Assembly (NCBI GenBank): GCA_958439195.1
Contig: OY288160.1
Coordinates: forward strand, 1 to 64,000
Source: an uncultured Paracoccaceae bacterium
GTDB lineage: Bacteria > Pseudomonadota > Alphaproteobacteria > Rhodobacterales > Rhodobacteraceae
Length of the DNA stretch: 64,000 nt
Direction: 5' to 3'
Part shown: positions 52,422-61,640 of the stretch, piece by piece
Numbering within the stretch: the stretch's first letter is position 1
How the letters are laid out: every line of letters begins with the position of its first letter
Program-made: the position numbers and the translations under genes
Notes under the pieces: model-generated
The model's input: the letters and a program-made list of their open reading frames with translations, nothing else
Database searches by the model: none
Told to the model about the DNA's origin: nothing

Positions 52422-54487
52422 TTGCGGCGCCGCCAAAGATGCGACCGACTGGCGAATATTCCCTGAAGTTTCGACAACGCACGGTTGGCCGTGCTGCGCG
52501 GTGGGGCGTGGCCCTGCGACAGGCGATCCAGTGCCACTTCGGGCGGGCAGGGGCGGCGGGTCACCGGATCGAAGTAGCGCGGATAGGCGATAAGCGCGGC
52601 ATGGGCCAGTGCGGCAAGCGTTGGGCGTGGTTGCAGGCTGCCATCGGCGCGACGCAGGCGGCGCTGTGGCACAGGGCCAATGTCGCGGGTCAGGCCCCAG
52701 CCGGCGTAGAAGGGGGCGCCAAGGGTGGTGACGGGCTTGCCGCGCAAAAGCGCCTCGAATCCCAGGGTGGAGGTGATGGTCCAGACCTCATCACAGGCGG
52801 CGATCAGGGCGATGGGATCGGCCTTGTGAAGGACGGCATCTGCAAGGCGCGCCATATCCCCGGCGGGGATTGCGCCGGGGCGCAGGCCAGCCTCGACATC
52901 GGGGTGGGGTTTATACAGGATCACCGCCTGCGGATTGGCGGCGCGAACCTGTTCCAGCAGGGCAAGGTTGGTGCGGACTTCGCCCGCGCCAAGCCGGATG
53001 GAGGCGTCATCTTCGACCTGGCCGGGAACGAGAATGCGGTGCCCTGCGGGAAGGTCGGGCAAGGGCGTCGTGGTGAGATTGTATTTTGTGATGCCCAGCG
53101 TCGTGATGCGGGCAATCAGGCGTTCGGCGCGGGCGATGCCGCCCGGTGGCGGAGGAGACAGGATCAGGCGTTCAAGGCGGCTTTCACATGTGGGATCGAA
53201 ATAGATGCCCAGATCATCGGTCACCAGCGACAGGGGCGGAACAAGGTCTGCACCAAGGCCGCGCGACCGCAAGAAGCCGTCTTCGACGCGGATCAGGGGC
53301 AGGTCTGGCGGGGCTGGGTCCGGTGCCTTGCCGGCCCAGACGAGGATGCTGCGGCCCTTTTGGATTGCGATGGCGGCGGCCTTTTCCGGGGTGGCGGCAA
53401 AGATCAGGGGGCGGTGCTGGCCGAACGTCTGTTGCAGATGGCCGCGTTTCCACAGGCGCATGCCAAGGGCGACATGGCCTGTGCGATCCGCGCGCCAGGC
53501 GTGGGTGTCGGCTTCCAACTGATCGACGGCTTCTTCGAAACTGCAAAGCCGGTTGCGGCAAGGGTCATACCAGGTTGGGGCAAGGATCATGGCGCCAGCA
53601 AAAAGCTGGGCGCGGGTCAGGCTGCGGCGACGGCGCGGGATGGGCTGTTCATCCTGGGTCAGGCCCCAGCCAGCAAAAAAGGGCTGTCCAAAGACGCGCG
53701 GGCGATGGCCGGCAAGGATCGCCTCGAACCCCATCTGCGAGGATACGGTGTAGACGGCGATGGCCCCTTCAAGCAGTTTCCAAGGGGAAACAGGGTCCGT
53801 GATCAGGGACACGTTCGGGGGCAGACGGGCCGGATCGAAGTGCCCCGGTCGCAGACCAAGTCGGGTTTCAGGGTGGGCCTTGATCAGGATGCGGGCGTTG
53901 GGGTGATCCGCCATCGCGGCGGCAAGCATCGTCTGAAACGTGGTCGCCGTGGCGCCGGACCAGCGGATCGACGCGTCATGCAGGGTCTGGTCGATAAGCA
54001 GCACATAGCCGGGCGGGGGTGGCGGCGTCGCCGGATCGTGGATGTTGTATTTGGACAAGTCAGAGGCTGCAAGCCGCGCCATTCCATCGCGGGCGCGGGA
54101 AAGAAGGTTGGAATCGTCCAAGGGATTGGAGGCAAGGATCTGTTCGATCAGCGATGGTGCGGTGGCGTCGAAATGGATGCCAACCGGATCGATCAGCAGG
54201 CCCAGCGGCGCATCGCCCTGACGACCGGGGCGCAGCGAGCGAAGAAAGGCATCTTCCACCCGGATCAGGGGCGCATTGCAGCGGGCGGCGGCGGCCTCGC
54301 CCCGCCAGGCGGTGGGCGAGCGGCCCCAGACAACGACTGCTTCGCCGGGGCGGGGGGGGCCGGGGAGCAGGTCATGACCGGCCGCGGCAAGGATACGGCG
54401 CAGCGATGGATTGAAAAAACCGCCGTTCAGAAAACGGAGCCGCCGGGGGATGACCCCGGCGGCGCTGTCCTGGCCTGCGATGGCCAT
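52415..54487 (-). CDS. kpsC: Capsule polysaccharide Kdo transferase KpsC
   Basis: A cytoplasmic beta-Kdo transferase that builds the Kdo linker of group 2-type capsules on lysophosphatidylglycerol. In 690 residues there are two tandem glycosyltransferase units. The first has PLIRVEDAFLRSLRPG, ILIKAHPETRLG and TVSSQMGFEAILAG. The second has PLIRVEDGFLRSRGLG, ILYKPHPDVEAG and TITSTLGFEALLRGKPV. Both sets of motifs are intact. It begins six bases after the OPX gene, so it is the last gene of kpsS-OPX-kpsC. Confidence 0.9.
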   Translation of the reverse strand: MAIAGQDSAAGVIPRRLRFLNGGFFNPSLRRILAAAGHDLLPGPPRPGEAVVVWGRSPTAWRGEAAAARCNAPLIRVEDAFLRSLRPGRQGDAPLGLLIDPVGIHFDATAPSLIEQILASNPLDDSNLLSRARDGMARLAASDLSKYNIHDPATPPPPPGYVLLIDQTLHDASIRWSGATATTFQTMLAAAMADHPNARILIKAHPETRLGLRPGHFDPARLPPNVSLITDPVSPWKLLEGAIAVYTVSSQMGFEAILAGHRPRVFGQPFFAGWGLTQDEQPIPRRRRSLTRAQLFAGAMILAPTWYDPCRNRLCSFEEAVDQLEADTHAWRADRTGHVALGMRLWKRGHLQQTFGQHRPLIFAATPEKAAAIAIQKGRSILVWAGKAPDPAPPDLPLIRVEDGFLRSRGLGADLVPPLSLVTDDLGIYFDPTCESRLERLILSPPPPGGIARAERLIARITTLGITKYNLTTTPLPDLPAGHRILVPGQVEDDASIRLGAGEVRTNLALLEQVRAANPQAVILYKPHPDVEAGLRPGAIPAGDMARLADAVLHKADPIALIAACDEVWTITSTLGFEALLRGKPVTTLGAPFYAGWGLTRDIGPVPQRRLRRADGSLQPRPTLAALAHAALIAYPRYFDPVTRRPCPPEVALDRLSQGHAPPRSTANRALSKLQGIFASRSHLWRRRNQ

Positions 54488-54493
54488 GACGGA

Positions 54494-55624
54494 TCAGTTG
54501 CCTGCCGCGCTGGCGAGCGAGTCGGCAGCCGAGGCGGTGCCGGTCAGCGCGCCGATGGTCTTTTGCCACTGCACATAGGGCGCTTCGGTGACATAGACGG
54601 TGTCGCCATCGCGGACCAGAAAGTCGCGTGCTTCGAACATGCCGGTGGGTTGGGTCAGATCAAGCACGTAGATCATCCGCTGTGCGCCGGTCAGATCGTT
54701 GCGGCCCAGAACGGCATTCGCAATTTCTGCGGGTTCGTTGCGGAATACGAAGACGCCTGTCGGATCGGCGAGGTTGGTGCTGAGACCACCGACGATTGCC
54801 AATGCCTCGATCGCGGACAGGTTCTGGCTTTCGAATGGCACACGGTTCTGCGCGCCGGTGGCGCCCATGGCGACAAAGGCGCGGGTGTCTTCTTCGATCA
54901 CGATCTGGTCGCCCGCCCGCAATGCGATGTCGAGTTGCGGATTTTCATACAGGTCCAGCAACCAGACCTTGCCGGTTTGGCCATTACGGGTGACGCGGAC
55001 AATCGCGGTTTCCGGGTCGATGGACACGCCCCCGGCGCGGGCCACCATTGCGGACAGCGTGCGGGTGGGCCGTTCGATTGGATAGACGCCCTGCGATCCG
55101 GCCGCGCCGGAAATGGTGACCGTCGAACCATCGCCAGCAACACGCTGGACGATGACCTGTGGGTCGGGGGTCTGGGGGTCAAGTTTCTTGGCGATTTCCG
55201 TGCGCAATTCTTCGGGCGAGGCGCCGGCGGCGCGCACGCGTCCTGCGTAGGGGATGAAGATGAAGCCATCGCCATCGACCTGCAATTCAGTAAGCTGCGA
55301 CAGGCGCTGCCCCGAATTTCCAAGAAGCGGATCATCCTTGACGTTTTCGTAGACGGTGATCGTCAGGCGATCCCCGGCAGAGATTACGTCGGACCCGAGC
55401 CGCCCTGCGGACAGGAAGCTACCGGAAAAGCCGAGGGATGGGGTGACGGCTGTGGCCTGTGTCACGCGGCTGTTTACGGTGACGACGAAGGCATCACCTT
55501 CACGCAGGACAGAGCCTGCGAAGATTTCCTTCTTGTTCGGGCCACTTCTGGGCAAGCCGCAGGCTGCGACCGCGCCAACAAGCACGACAAGGGCCATGGC
55601 CCTGGCCCCTTTTGAAACTAACAT
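54494..55624 (-). CDS. Outer-membrane polysaccharide export lipoprotein (Wza/OPX)
   Basis: A capsule export protein forming the periplasm-to-outside channel. In 376 residues, a lipoprotein signal ends AVAACGL with the lipidated Cys near residue 22. A polysaccharide-export (PES) domain is in GDRLTITVYENVKDDPLLGN, and SLBB-type repeats follow (VDGDGFIFIPYAGRVRAAG, then LRAGDQIVIEEDTRAFVAMG). The ATG at 55624 is preceded two codons earlier by an in-frame GTG. The inner-membrane exporter (KpsMT) is not in the window. Confidence 0.85.
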   Translation of the reverse strand: MLVSKGARAMALVVLVGAVAACGLPRSGPNKKEIFAGSVLREGDAFVVTVNSRVTQATAVTPSLGFSGSFLSAGRLGSDVISAGDRLTITVYENVKDDPLLGNSGQRLSQLTELQVDGDGFIFIPYAGRVRAAGASPEELRTEIAKKLDPQTPDPQVIVQRVAGDGSTVTISGAAGSQGVYPIERPTRTLSAMVARAGGVSIDPETAIVRVTRNGQTGKVWLLDLYENPQLDIALRAGDQIVIEEDTRAFVAMGATGAQNRVPFESQNLSAIEALAIVGGLSTNLADPTGVFVFRNEPAEIANAVLGRNDLTGAQRMIYVLDLTQPTGMFEARDFLVRDGDTVYVTEAPYVQWQKTIGALTGTASAADSLASAAGN

Positions 55625-55720
55625 TTGCACTGCTCGGGCTCCTTAAGTGGAGTTTGCCTCAAGTTTTGCCTGTAACTCTACACAGGTAAGGGGGAATTTG
55701 CCAAACACTCTGTTCCGCGC

Positions 55721-57010
55721 TTAATCCGCTGGGTGCAACTGTTGCCGATGCGCCGCGTTTCCAAGGCGCAGGGCATCATAGGGATCGTCGGGAGAAAGCA
55801 TCATGTCGGTGACGTGGCGCAGCAATTCGCGGCGGCCACGGGCGGAGTAGAAGCCACCAGGAACCTGCGAGGTTTCCAGAAGGTAGCGGCGATAGTCACG
55901 ATAGGCGCGCAGATCAGGGCGGGTGGGCCGGGCAAAGAATTCCGGCAGCGGCTGCGAAGAGACGAATTCCGGTTTGGCATAAACCGCATCGCCAAAGGTG
56001 CGCAGCGGCAGGCCGCGCCACAGCACCTGTTGCCCGGCGGTGGAGTTCACGGTGATGGCGGAGCGGGCGAGGTTGAGGATCGGGCCAAGTTTGCCGCCGG
56101 GGATGTAATGGACGCGGTCGGATACGCCATGCAGGGCTGCAAGGCGATGCACTTCGGCCCGCAGTGGGACGCGGCCATCTTCTAGAGGGTGCGCCTTGAA
56201 CACCAGATGATGATGCGGTGGCGCGCCTGCGGCAAAGCCTTCCATCACCACGGCGAGGAATTCGGTCATGGTGTGAAACGGGGAATGGGTGCGGAAGCTG
56301 GCGTCATGTTCGAGTTGCAGCAGCACAAGATGAAAGGGATGGCCACTGCGGCGGATGGCGGCGGTCTTGATGATGCGTTCCCAGCGGTGGAACGGCTGGG
56401 CGATCAGGCGGCGGATGTGAAGCTTTGCTTCTTGCCAGACGGTCAGGGCGCGGTGGGGGCGAAAGCGGGGATAGCTGCCGCTGCCAGCAAAGACGAACCA
56501 GTGATAGAGCGCGCCCCAGAAAATGTGCTGGCGCATATCGCCCCAGGATGTGGGGGCATCGGGTTGATCAGAGGTGCTGCGGGCCAAAGCGGCGCGCATG
56601 TCGGCGACATCCAGCCGCATCAAACGGGAATGGCCATTGGAGCCGCCGCGTTCATAGGTGACCCAATAGGGGCGAAGATAGCCTTCTTCGAAGACATGAA
56701 GGGTAAGGCCGCGGACGCGGGCCGCGGCGACGGCGGCTGCATGAATGGGCCGGGTGTCGCCATAGAGGACCAGATCGGTGATGGCGTGTTGATCCAGCAG
56801 GCTGTCGAGCGTGGCAGGCCAGTCATCAGACGTGCCGCGATAGGCGGTAAAGCTGCTGCTGTCAGGCCAGAATGCCTGATCCCCGCGGTTGAATCCCACG
56901 CGGTGGACCTGCGCGCCCGCCGCCCGCAGCATCGCGCCAAGGCGGTGGAAGAAGGGGCCATGCGGCCCTTGCAGAAAAAGGAAACTGCGGCTGTTGCCGG
57001 ATACTCGCAT
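55721..57010 (-). CDS. kpsS: Capsule polysaccharide Kdo transferase KpsS
   Basis: It adds the first Kdo of the capsule lipid linker. In 429 residues it shows FLFLQGPHGPFFHRLGAMLR, HVFEEGYLRPYWVTYERGGS, HHLVFKAHPLEDGRVPL and TVNSTAGQQVLWRGLPLRTF. It shares the FEEGYLRP and STAG-type motifs with KpsC, as expected for the family. The ATG at 57008-57010 fits the family start. It is the first gene of the capsule unit; the region upstream contains a 14-base tandem repeat. Confidence 0.9.
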   Translation of the reverse strand: MRVSGNSRSFLFLQGPHGPFFHRLGAMLRAAGAQVHRVGFNRGDQAFWPDSSSFTAYRGTSDDWPATLDSLLDQHAITDLVLYGDTRPIHAAAVAAARVRGLTLHVFEEGYLRPYWVTYERGGSNGHSRLMRLDVADMRAALARSTSDQPDAPTSWGDMRQHIFWGALYHWFVFAGSGSYPRFRPHRALTVWQEAKLHIRRLIAQPFHRWERIIKTAAIRRSGHPFHLVLLQLEHDASFRTHSPFHTMTEFLAVVMEGFAAGAPPHHHLVFKAHPLEDGRVPLRAEVHRLAALHGVSDRVHYIPGGKLGPILNLARSAITVNSTAGQQVLWRGLPLRTFGDAVYAKPEFVSSQPLPEFFARPTRPDLRAYRDYRRYLLETSQVPGGFYSARGRRELLRHVTDMMLSPDDPYDALRLGNAAHRQQLHPAD

Positions 57011-57126
57011 CTTGCGCCCCAATTGGACGGCCCCCCTGCGCCACCGGCACACACCGAAAGGCAGGATAGGCGGAAATCGTTACGCCCACCAGTCTGGTGG
57101 AAGGTAGGGGCAAAATTAGGGCAGCG

Positions 57127-57176
57127 CGGGACGGCCAGAGCGGGACGGCCAGAGCGGGACGGCCAGAGCGGGACGG
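57127..57176. repeat. 14-base tandem repeat
   Basis: The unit CGGGACGGCCAGAG is present three times exactly (57127-57140, 57141-57154, 57155-57168) plus eight bases of a fourth. It lies between the divergent kpsS and ribE genes, 62 bases from the ribE start and 117 from kpsS, where it could affect either promoter. It is not CRISPR-like because there are no spacers. Confidence 0.85.
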
Positions 57177-57237
57177 ATTGCCGAGGACGGCCTGTAAGGC
57201 TAGGTCTTGGGCCAAGGATCAGAAGGAGAGGGCTGCC

Positions 57238-57837
57238 ATGTTCACCGGGATTGTCACCGATATCGGCGAAGTGCTGGAAACCGAACGGCGCGGCGACCTG
57301 CGTGCGCGGATCGGGACAGGGTATGATGTGGGGGGCATCGACATTGGGGCGTCGATTGCCTGTGACGGGGTGTGCCTGACGGTGATCGCGCTGGGCCGCA
57401 CGCCGCGCGGATGGTTCGATGTGGAGATCAGCGCGGAGTCGCTGTCAAAGACCAACCTTGACACCTGGGTGCCGGGAAAGCGGATCAATCTGGAACGCGC
57501 GCTGAAGGTGGGGGATGAGCTGGGCGGGCACATCGTTTCCGGCCATGTGGACGGGCTGGCCGAGGTGGTGCGGGTGGTGCCGGAGGGCGATTCGAAGCGG
57601 ATGACGATGCGGGCGCCGCATGCCTTGGCGGGGTTCATCGCACCGAAGGGATCAATCGCGCTGAATGGCACGTCGCTGACCGTGAATGAGGTGGATGGTG
57701 TGGAATTCGGGATTAATTTCATTCCGCATACGCAGAAGGCCACGACCTGGGGCACGGTTGCCGTGGGGGATCGGGTGAACCTGGAGGTGGACACGATGGC
57801 GCGCTATGTGGCGCGGCTGCGGGAGTGGGGGCAGTAA
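57238..57837 (+). CDS. ribE: Riboflavin synthase alpha chain
   Basis: It dismutates two 6,7-dimethyl-8-ribityllumazine molecules into riboflavin plus a pyrimidine. In 199 residues two similar lumazine-binding halves are present: MFTGIVTDIGEVLETERRG with DGVCLTVI in the first, and GHIVSGHVDGLAEVV with LNGTSLTVNEVDGVEFGIN in the second. AAGGAGAG precedes the ATG at 57238. It heads the cluster ribE-ribB-ribH-nusB. Confidence 0.95.
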   Translation: MFTGIVTDIGEVLETERRGDLRARIGTGYDVGGIDIGASIACDGVCLTVIALGRTPRGWFDVEISAESLSKTNLDTWVPGKRINLERALKVGDELGGHIVSGHVDGLAEVVRVVPEGDSKRMTMRAPHALAGFIAPKGSIALNGTSLTVNEVDGVEFGINFIPHTQKATTWGTVAVGDRVNLEVDTMARYVARLREWGQ

Positions 57838-57960
57838 GCCACGCGGCGGGAGCCTGCGGCGCACAGCGGATGTGCGGCGGCGGATTGGCGGCGGCTCTGC
57901 TCTGGCATTTGCGCGTGGCCCGCGTTAGGACAGGGCCAAGAATTGCAGGGGCCAACGCGC

Positions 57961-59058
57961 ATGAGCGAGACCAAGACCGACTATTCGGATGCCATCTCTT
58001 CGGTTGAGGAGATCATCGAGGATGCCCGCAATGGGCGGATGTTCATTCTGGTGGACCACGAGGACCGCGAGAATGAAGGGGATCTGGTGATCCCGGCGCA
58101 GATGTGCACGCCTTCGGCCATCAACTTCATGGCGACGCATGGGCGCGGGCTTATCTGTCTGGCGCTGCCTGCTGCACGGATCGAGGCGCTGGGCCTGCCA
58201 TTGATGAGCCCGAAAAATTCGAGCCGGCATGAGACGGCCTTTACCCTGTCGATCGAGGCACGCGAGGGTGTGACGACCGGGATTTCGGCGGCGGATCGGG
58301 CGCGGACGGTTTCGGTTGCCATCGACCCGACAAAGGGTGCTGCGGATATTGCGACGCCGGGGCATATCTTTCCGTTGCGGGCGCGGGATGGTGGGGTTCT
58401 TGTGCGCGCCGGGCATACCGAGGCGGCGGTGGATGTCAGCCGTCTGGCCGGGTTGAACGCGTCGGGTGTGATCTGCGAGATCATGAATGACGATGGCACG
58501 ATGGCGCGGCTGCCTGATCTGGTGTCTTTCGCGCAGAAGCACGGCTTGAAGATCGGCACGATCAGCGACCTGATTGCCTATCGGCGGCGGCACGACAATC
58601 TGGTGAACGAAAAGGCCGTGCGGGCGGTTCAATCTGTGCATGGCGGCGACTGGTTGATGCGGGTCTATTCCGACGAGACGCAGGGGGCCGAGCATGTGGT
58701 GCTGACCAAGGGCGACCTGACGGGCGATGCACCGGTTCTGGTGCGGGTTCATGCGTTGAACCCGTTGGAGGATGTGCTGGGCGTGGGTGGCGGCGGTGAT
58801 TTGCCGGCTGCGATGCGCCTGATCGCGGCCGAAGGGCGTGGGGTTGTTGTGTTGTTGCGCGATACCACGATGAAGTTGGTTGAAGGGGGCGAGCATTCAC
58901 CCCAGACCCTGCGACAGTATGGGCTGGGGGCGCAGATCCTGTCGGCGCTGGGCCTTTCGCAGATCACGCTGGTCACGAATTCGGTGGCACCGAAAGTGGT
59001 GGGTCTGGAAGCCTATGGCCTGTCCATTGCCGGAACGCGGCCTTTGCGGGAGATTTGA
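57961..59058 (+). CDS. ribB: 3,4-dihydroxy-2-butanone 4-phosphate synthase with degenerate RibA half
   Basis: The N-terminal half (residues 1-215) makes dihydroxybutanone phosphate from ribulose 5-phosphate. It keeps the metal/acidic loop DHEDRENEGDLV, FMATHGRGLICLAL and RAGHTEAAVDVSRLAG. The C-terminal half looks like GTP cyclohydrolase II (LVRVHALNPLEDVLG, AEGRGVVVLLRDTTMK, LRQYGLGAQILSALG), but it lacks the three zinc cysteines and the RCDCG motif, so cyclohydrolase activity is unlikely. A separate RibA is expected elsewhere in the genome. It is 123 bases after ribE and four before ribH. Confidence 0.9.
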   Translation: MSETKTDYSDAISSVEEIIEDARNGRMFILVDHEDRENEGDLVIPAQMCTPSAINFMATHGRGLICLALPAARIEALGLPLMSPKNSSRHETAFTLSIEAREGVTTGISAADRARTVSVAIDPTKGAADIATPGHIFPLRARDGGVLVRAGHTEAAVDVSRLAGLNASGVICEIMNDDGTMARLPDLVSFAQKHGLKIGTISDLIAYRRRHDNLVNEKAVRAVQSVHGGDWLMRVYSDETQGAEHVVLTKGDLTGDAPVLVRVHALNPLEDVLGVGGGGDLPAAMRLIAAEGRGVVVLLRDTTMKLVEGGEHSPQTLRQYGLGAQILSALGLSQITLVTNSVAPKVVGLEAYGLSIAGTRPLREI

Positions 59059-59061
59059 GAG

Positions 59062-59562
59062 ATGGCCGGGACCGAGACACATTACACATTGGCGCTGCCT
59101 GTTTTTGACAAGCCGGTGAAGCTGTTGATCGTGGTGGCGCCTTATTACAAGGACATCGCGGACAATCTGGTTGCCGGGGCGCGGGCCACGGCGGCGGCCT
59201 GTGGGGCAGAGGTGGAGCTGGTCGAAGTGCCCGGCGCGCTGGAAGTGCCGACGGCGATTGCGATGGCAGAGCGGCTGGCGAAATATGACGGCTATGTTGC
59301 GCTGGGCTGTGTGATCCGGGGCGAGACGACGCATTATGATACAGTGTGCAATGACTCGAGCCGGGCCATCAGCCTGTTGGGTTTGCAGGGCGCGGCTATC
59401 GGCAACGGTATTCTGACCGTGGAAAACCGGGCGCAGGCCGAGGTGCGGGCCGATCCGGCAGGGCAAAACAAAGGTGGCGGCGCGGCGGCAGCGGCCTTGC
59501 ATCTGATCGCGCTTTCGCGCAATTGGGCCGGCCAGACCAAGGGGATCGGATTCCGGGCATGA
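59062..59562 (+). CDS. ribH: 6,7-dimethyl-8-ribityllumazine synthase
   Basis: It condenses the pyrimidine and dihydroxybutanone phosphate to the lumazine precursor of riboflavin. It has 166 residues. VELVEVPGALEVPTAIAMAE and GYVALGCVIRGETTHYDTVC contain the substrate-binding loop and the catalytic His. ILTVENRAQAEVRAD and KGGGAAAAALHLI complete the fold. It begins four bases after ribB and overlaps nusB (ATGA). Confidence 0.95.
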   Translation: MAGTETHYTLALPVFDKPVKLLIVVAPYYKDIADNLVAGARATAAACGAEVELVEVPGALEVPTAIAMAERLAKYDGYVALGCVIRGETTHYDTVCNDSSRAISLLGLQGAAIGNGILTVENRAQAEVRADPAGQNKGGGAAAAALHLIALSRNWAGQTKGIGFRA

Positions 59563-60020
59563 ACGCGCCTGACAAAAAGCAGATGAAATCGGCCGCAAGG
59601 CTATTTGCCGTGCAGGCGCTGTTCCAGATGGAATCCAGTGGCCAGACGGTGGAAAAGATCGTGCGCGAGTTCGAGACGCATCGCTTTGGCGAGGTGTTCG
59701 ATGATGTCGAAATGGCCGAGGGCGACCCTGCGCATTTCCGCAAGGTGATTGATGCGGCGGTGAACTGGCAGGCGAAGATCGACCAGATGACCGACCGGGC
59801 GTTGGTGGCAAAGTGGCCGATCGACCGGATCGACCCGGTTTTGCGCGCACTATTCCGTGCCGCGGGGGGCGAGTTGGTTGATCTGGACACCCCGCCCAAG
59901 GTGGTAATCAACGAATATGTTGATGTGGCGAAGGCGTTTTTCCCGGAAGGGAAAGAATCGAAATTCGTCAATGCCGTGTTGGACCACATGGCGCGCGAGG
60001 CGAAGCCGGCGGCGTTCTGA
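59559..60020 (+). CDS. nusB: Transcription antitermination factor NusB
   Basis: An all-helical RNA-binding protein that with NusE/S10 suppresses termination in rRNA operons. It has 153 residues. The start is MNAPDKKQMKSAARLFAVQA, overlapping the ribH stop. LFQMESSGQTVEKIVREFET and the C-terminal IDRIDPVLRALFRAAGGEL, VVINEYVDVAKAFF and KFVNAVLDHMAREA are the conserved helices. The ribH-nusB link is very common in Proteobacteria. Confidence 0.93.
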   Translation: MNAPDKKQMKSAARLFAVQALFQMESSGQTVEKIVREFETHRFGEVFDDVEMAEGDPAHFRKVIDAAVNWQAKIDQMTDRALVAKWPIDRIDPVLRALFRAAGGELVDLDTPPKVVINEYVDVAKAFFPEGKESKFVNAVLDHMAREAKPAAF

Positions 60021-60135
60021 CGATTTTTCGGGCGGATTCGTGCCGAGGGGCGGGATTTGCCGGGGCTGCGGCAATTTGGGACTGGATGTCGTCTGGCAGG
60101 GGGCTAACCTGATGTTGGTAGCAAAGGGGATGACC

Positions 60136-60447
60136 ATGCCAAAGCTCGTGCGCCTTTACATTCAAAGCGTGGCCATCGGATTTGGTCTTTCCACCGTGTT
60201 TCTGGGCGGGTTGATCTGGTCCGATGCGGCGGGGTTGCGCGGGCTGATCTTTGGGTCGTCTTCGGGCTATCTGGCGGCGGCCATGCTGTTCATGTTCAAC
60301 GGGCTGTTCTTTGGCGGCGTGCAATTTGCGATTGCCGTGATGCGGCTTGCCGAGCCGGATGGCGGCCCGCGTGGTGGATTGCGCCAGCATCTGGTGCCCA
60401 TTCCGATCCGGGTTGAGCAACAGTCTGTGAAGCGCGGGCGGCGCTGA
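60136..60447 (+). CDS. Small two-helix membrane protein
   Basis: A 103-residue protein with two clear hydrophobic helices (VAIGFGLSTVFLGGLIW and GYLAAAMLFMFNGLFFGGVQ) and a basic C-terminal tail (GGLRQHLVPIPIRVEQQSVK). Both ends are probably cytoplasmic. I chose the ATG at 60136 because AAGGGG is six bases upstream; ATGs at 60112 and 60130 are in frame. Function unknown; it follows nusB by 115 bases and ends just before a terminator. Confidence 0.7.
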   Translation: MPKLVRLYIQSVAIGFGLSTVFLGGLIWSDAAGLRGLIFGSSSGYLAAAMLFMFNGLFFGGVQFAIAVMRLAEPDGGPRGGLRQHLVPIPIRVEQQSVKRGRR

Positions 60448-60492
60448 GGGCTTTCCCAAGTTCGAGGCTTGGCAGAATGGCTGTGCATGCTA

Positions 60493-60520
60493 GACCCTTT
60501 CCGAACGGGAAGGGTCTTTT
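60493..60520 (+). terminator. Rho-independent terminator after the nusB region
   Basis: GACCCTTTCC-GAAC-GGGAAGGGTC is a perfect ten-pair stem followed by four T. An outer pair of arms, CTGTGCA (60481-60487) and TGCACAG (60528-60534), flanks it symmetrically and could extend the structure or bind the LysR protein encoded just downstream. Confidence 0.8.
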
Positions 60521-60586
60521 GATGTTTTGCACAGTTGACGATTGCCGCCGCGCGCTGCGTGGCCGGGCCTGACGGCGGGTTAGGGC

Positions 60587-61468
60587 ATGGACCTGCAACT
60601 TTTGCGCACATTTCTGGATGTGATTGACACCGGGTCTTTCGCCGCTGCGGCGGATCGGCTGCGGGTAACGCAATCTGCGGTGTCTTTGCGGATCAATCGG
60701 CTGGAAGGGCAGTTGGGCCGCCCGCTGTTCAACCGGGGCAAGACAGGGGTGACGCCGACGACGGCGGGGCGCGAGTTTCGGCGCCATGCGGCGGCGATCC
60801 TGCGCAGTTGGGATCAGGCGCGGATGCAGGTGGGCGGGGCAGAGATGGCGCTGCACAGTCTGGCCATCGGGGCAGAGGTTTCGCTGTGGTCGCGGCTGGG
60901 GTTTCGCTGGTTGGATGGCTTGGCCGCGCATGAACCGCGTATCGCCCTGCGAAGCGAAGTGGACGGTCCAGAGGCATTGATGCGGCGGTTGGCCGAGGGG
61001 ACGTTGCAGGCGGCGCTGACCTACAGTCCTGCGGTGCGGTCGGGTCTGGATTGCGAAATGCTGATGGAGGATGAACTGATCCTCGTCTCCCCCTGGGAGG
61101 ATGCGCAGCTGGCGGATGTGCGCGGGCGGTATGTGCTGGCCGATTGGGGACAGGATTTTCTGCGGTTCCATGAGGCGGCCTTGCCGGAACTGCCCATCCC
61201 GGATGTGCAGATGGCGGTTGGCACGCTGATTCTACGCTATATCGCGGCGCGGCCCCTGGCGGCCTATGTTCCGGCACGGTCGGTGCGGAGCTATGTTGAC
61301 GCCGGGCAGTTGTTTCCGGTGGAGGATGCGCCGAGTTTCGCGCAGGAAATCTGGGCCGTTTGGCGAAATGATCTGGAGTCAACCTTGCGTGAAGTGGCCC
61401 AAACCGCGCTGGGCGCGGCGATTTCGCAGGTTCAGGCCGAGGTGGCCGACCTTTTGGGCGATGTTTAG
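60587..61468 (+). CDS. LysR-family transcriptional regulator
   Basis: A 293-residue LysR-type regulator. The N-terminal winged helix reads MDLQLLRTFLDVIDTGSFAA, then DRLRVTQSAVSLRINRLEGQ and LGRPLFNRGKTGVTPTTAGR. The effector domain follows (about 90-290), with ILVSPWEDAQLADVRG where binding domains cradle the ligand. The HTH resembles the branch controlling amino-acid or organic-acid genes, but no effector can be named and no divergent target gene is present. An inverted repeat lies upstream. Confidence 0.85.
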   Translation: MDLQLLRTFLDVIDTGSFAAAADRLRVTQSAVSLRINRLEGQLGRPLFNRGKTGVTPTTAGREFRRHAAAILRSWDQARMQVGGAEMALHSLAIGAEVSLWSRLGFRWLDGLAAHEPRIALRSEVDGPEALMRRLAEGTLQAALTYSPAVRSGLDCEMLMEDELILVSPWEDAQLADVRGRYVLADWGQDFLRFHEAALPELPIPDVQMAVGTLILRYIAARPLAAYVPARSVRSYVDAGQLFPVEDAPSFAQEIWAVWRNDLESTLREVAQTALGAAISQVQAEVADLLGDV

Positions 61469-61640
61469 CCACATCTAACATACGGAATTATTTGGGTTAT
61501 TTTTCACCATCCGTGCGCTGGGCGCAGGGCTGCGGCTTTTCAAGCCCTGCGGGATATGAGTAATTTTTGGGTCAGGCTTGAATATTTTTAAAATTTTCAT
61601 CTGAAATCAAACGGTTATCTCAGCCATCGTGACAAGTTTC

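Noticed and set aside
52418..55615. A 1065-codon open frame on the plus strand
   Set aside because: It runs antisense through kpsC and the OPX gene, which are full-length and rich in family motifs. Its product is low-complexity Gly/Ala/Asp sequence, a known by-product of strong GC bias at third positions.
57127..57176. Possible CRISPR-like repeat
   Set aside because: The units are directly adjacent with no spacers, are only 14 bases long, and no cas genes are present.
57838..57960. Possible FMN riboswitch before ribB
   Set aside because: The 123-base gap shows none of the conserved FMN-element segments and no terminator/antiterminator pair that I could find.
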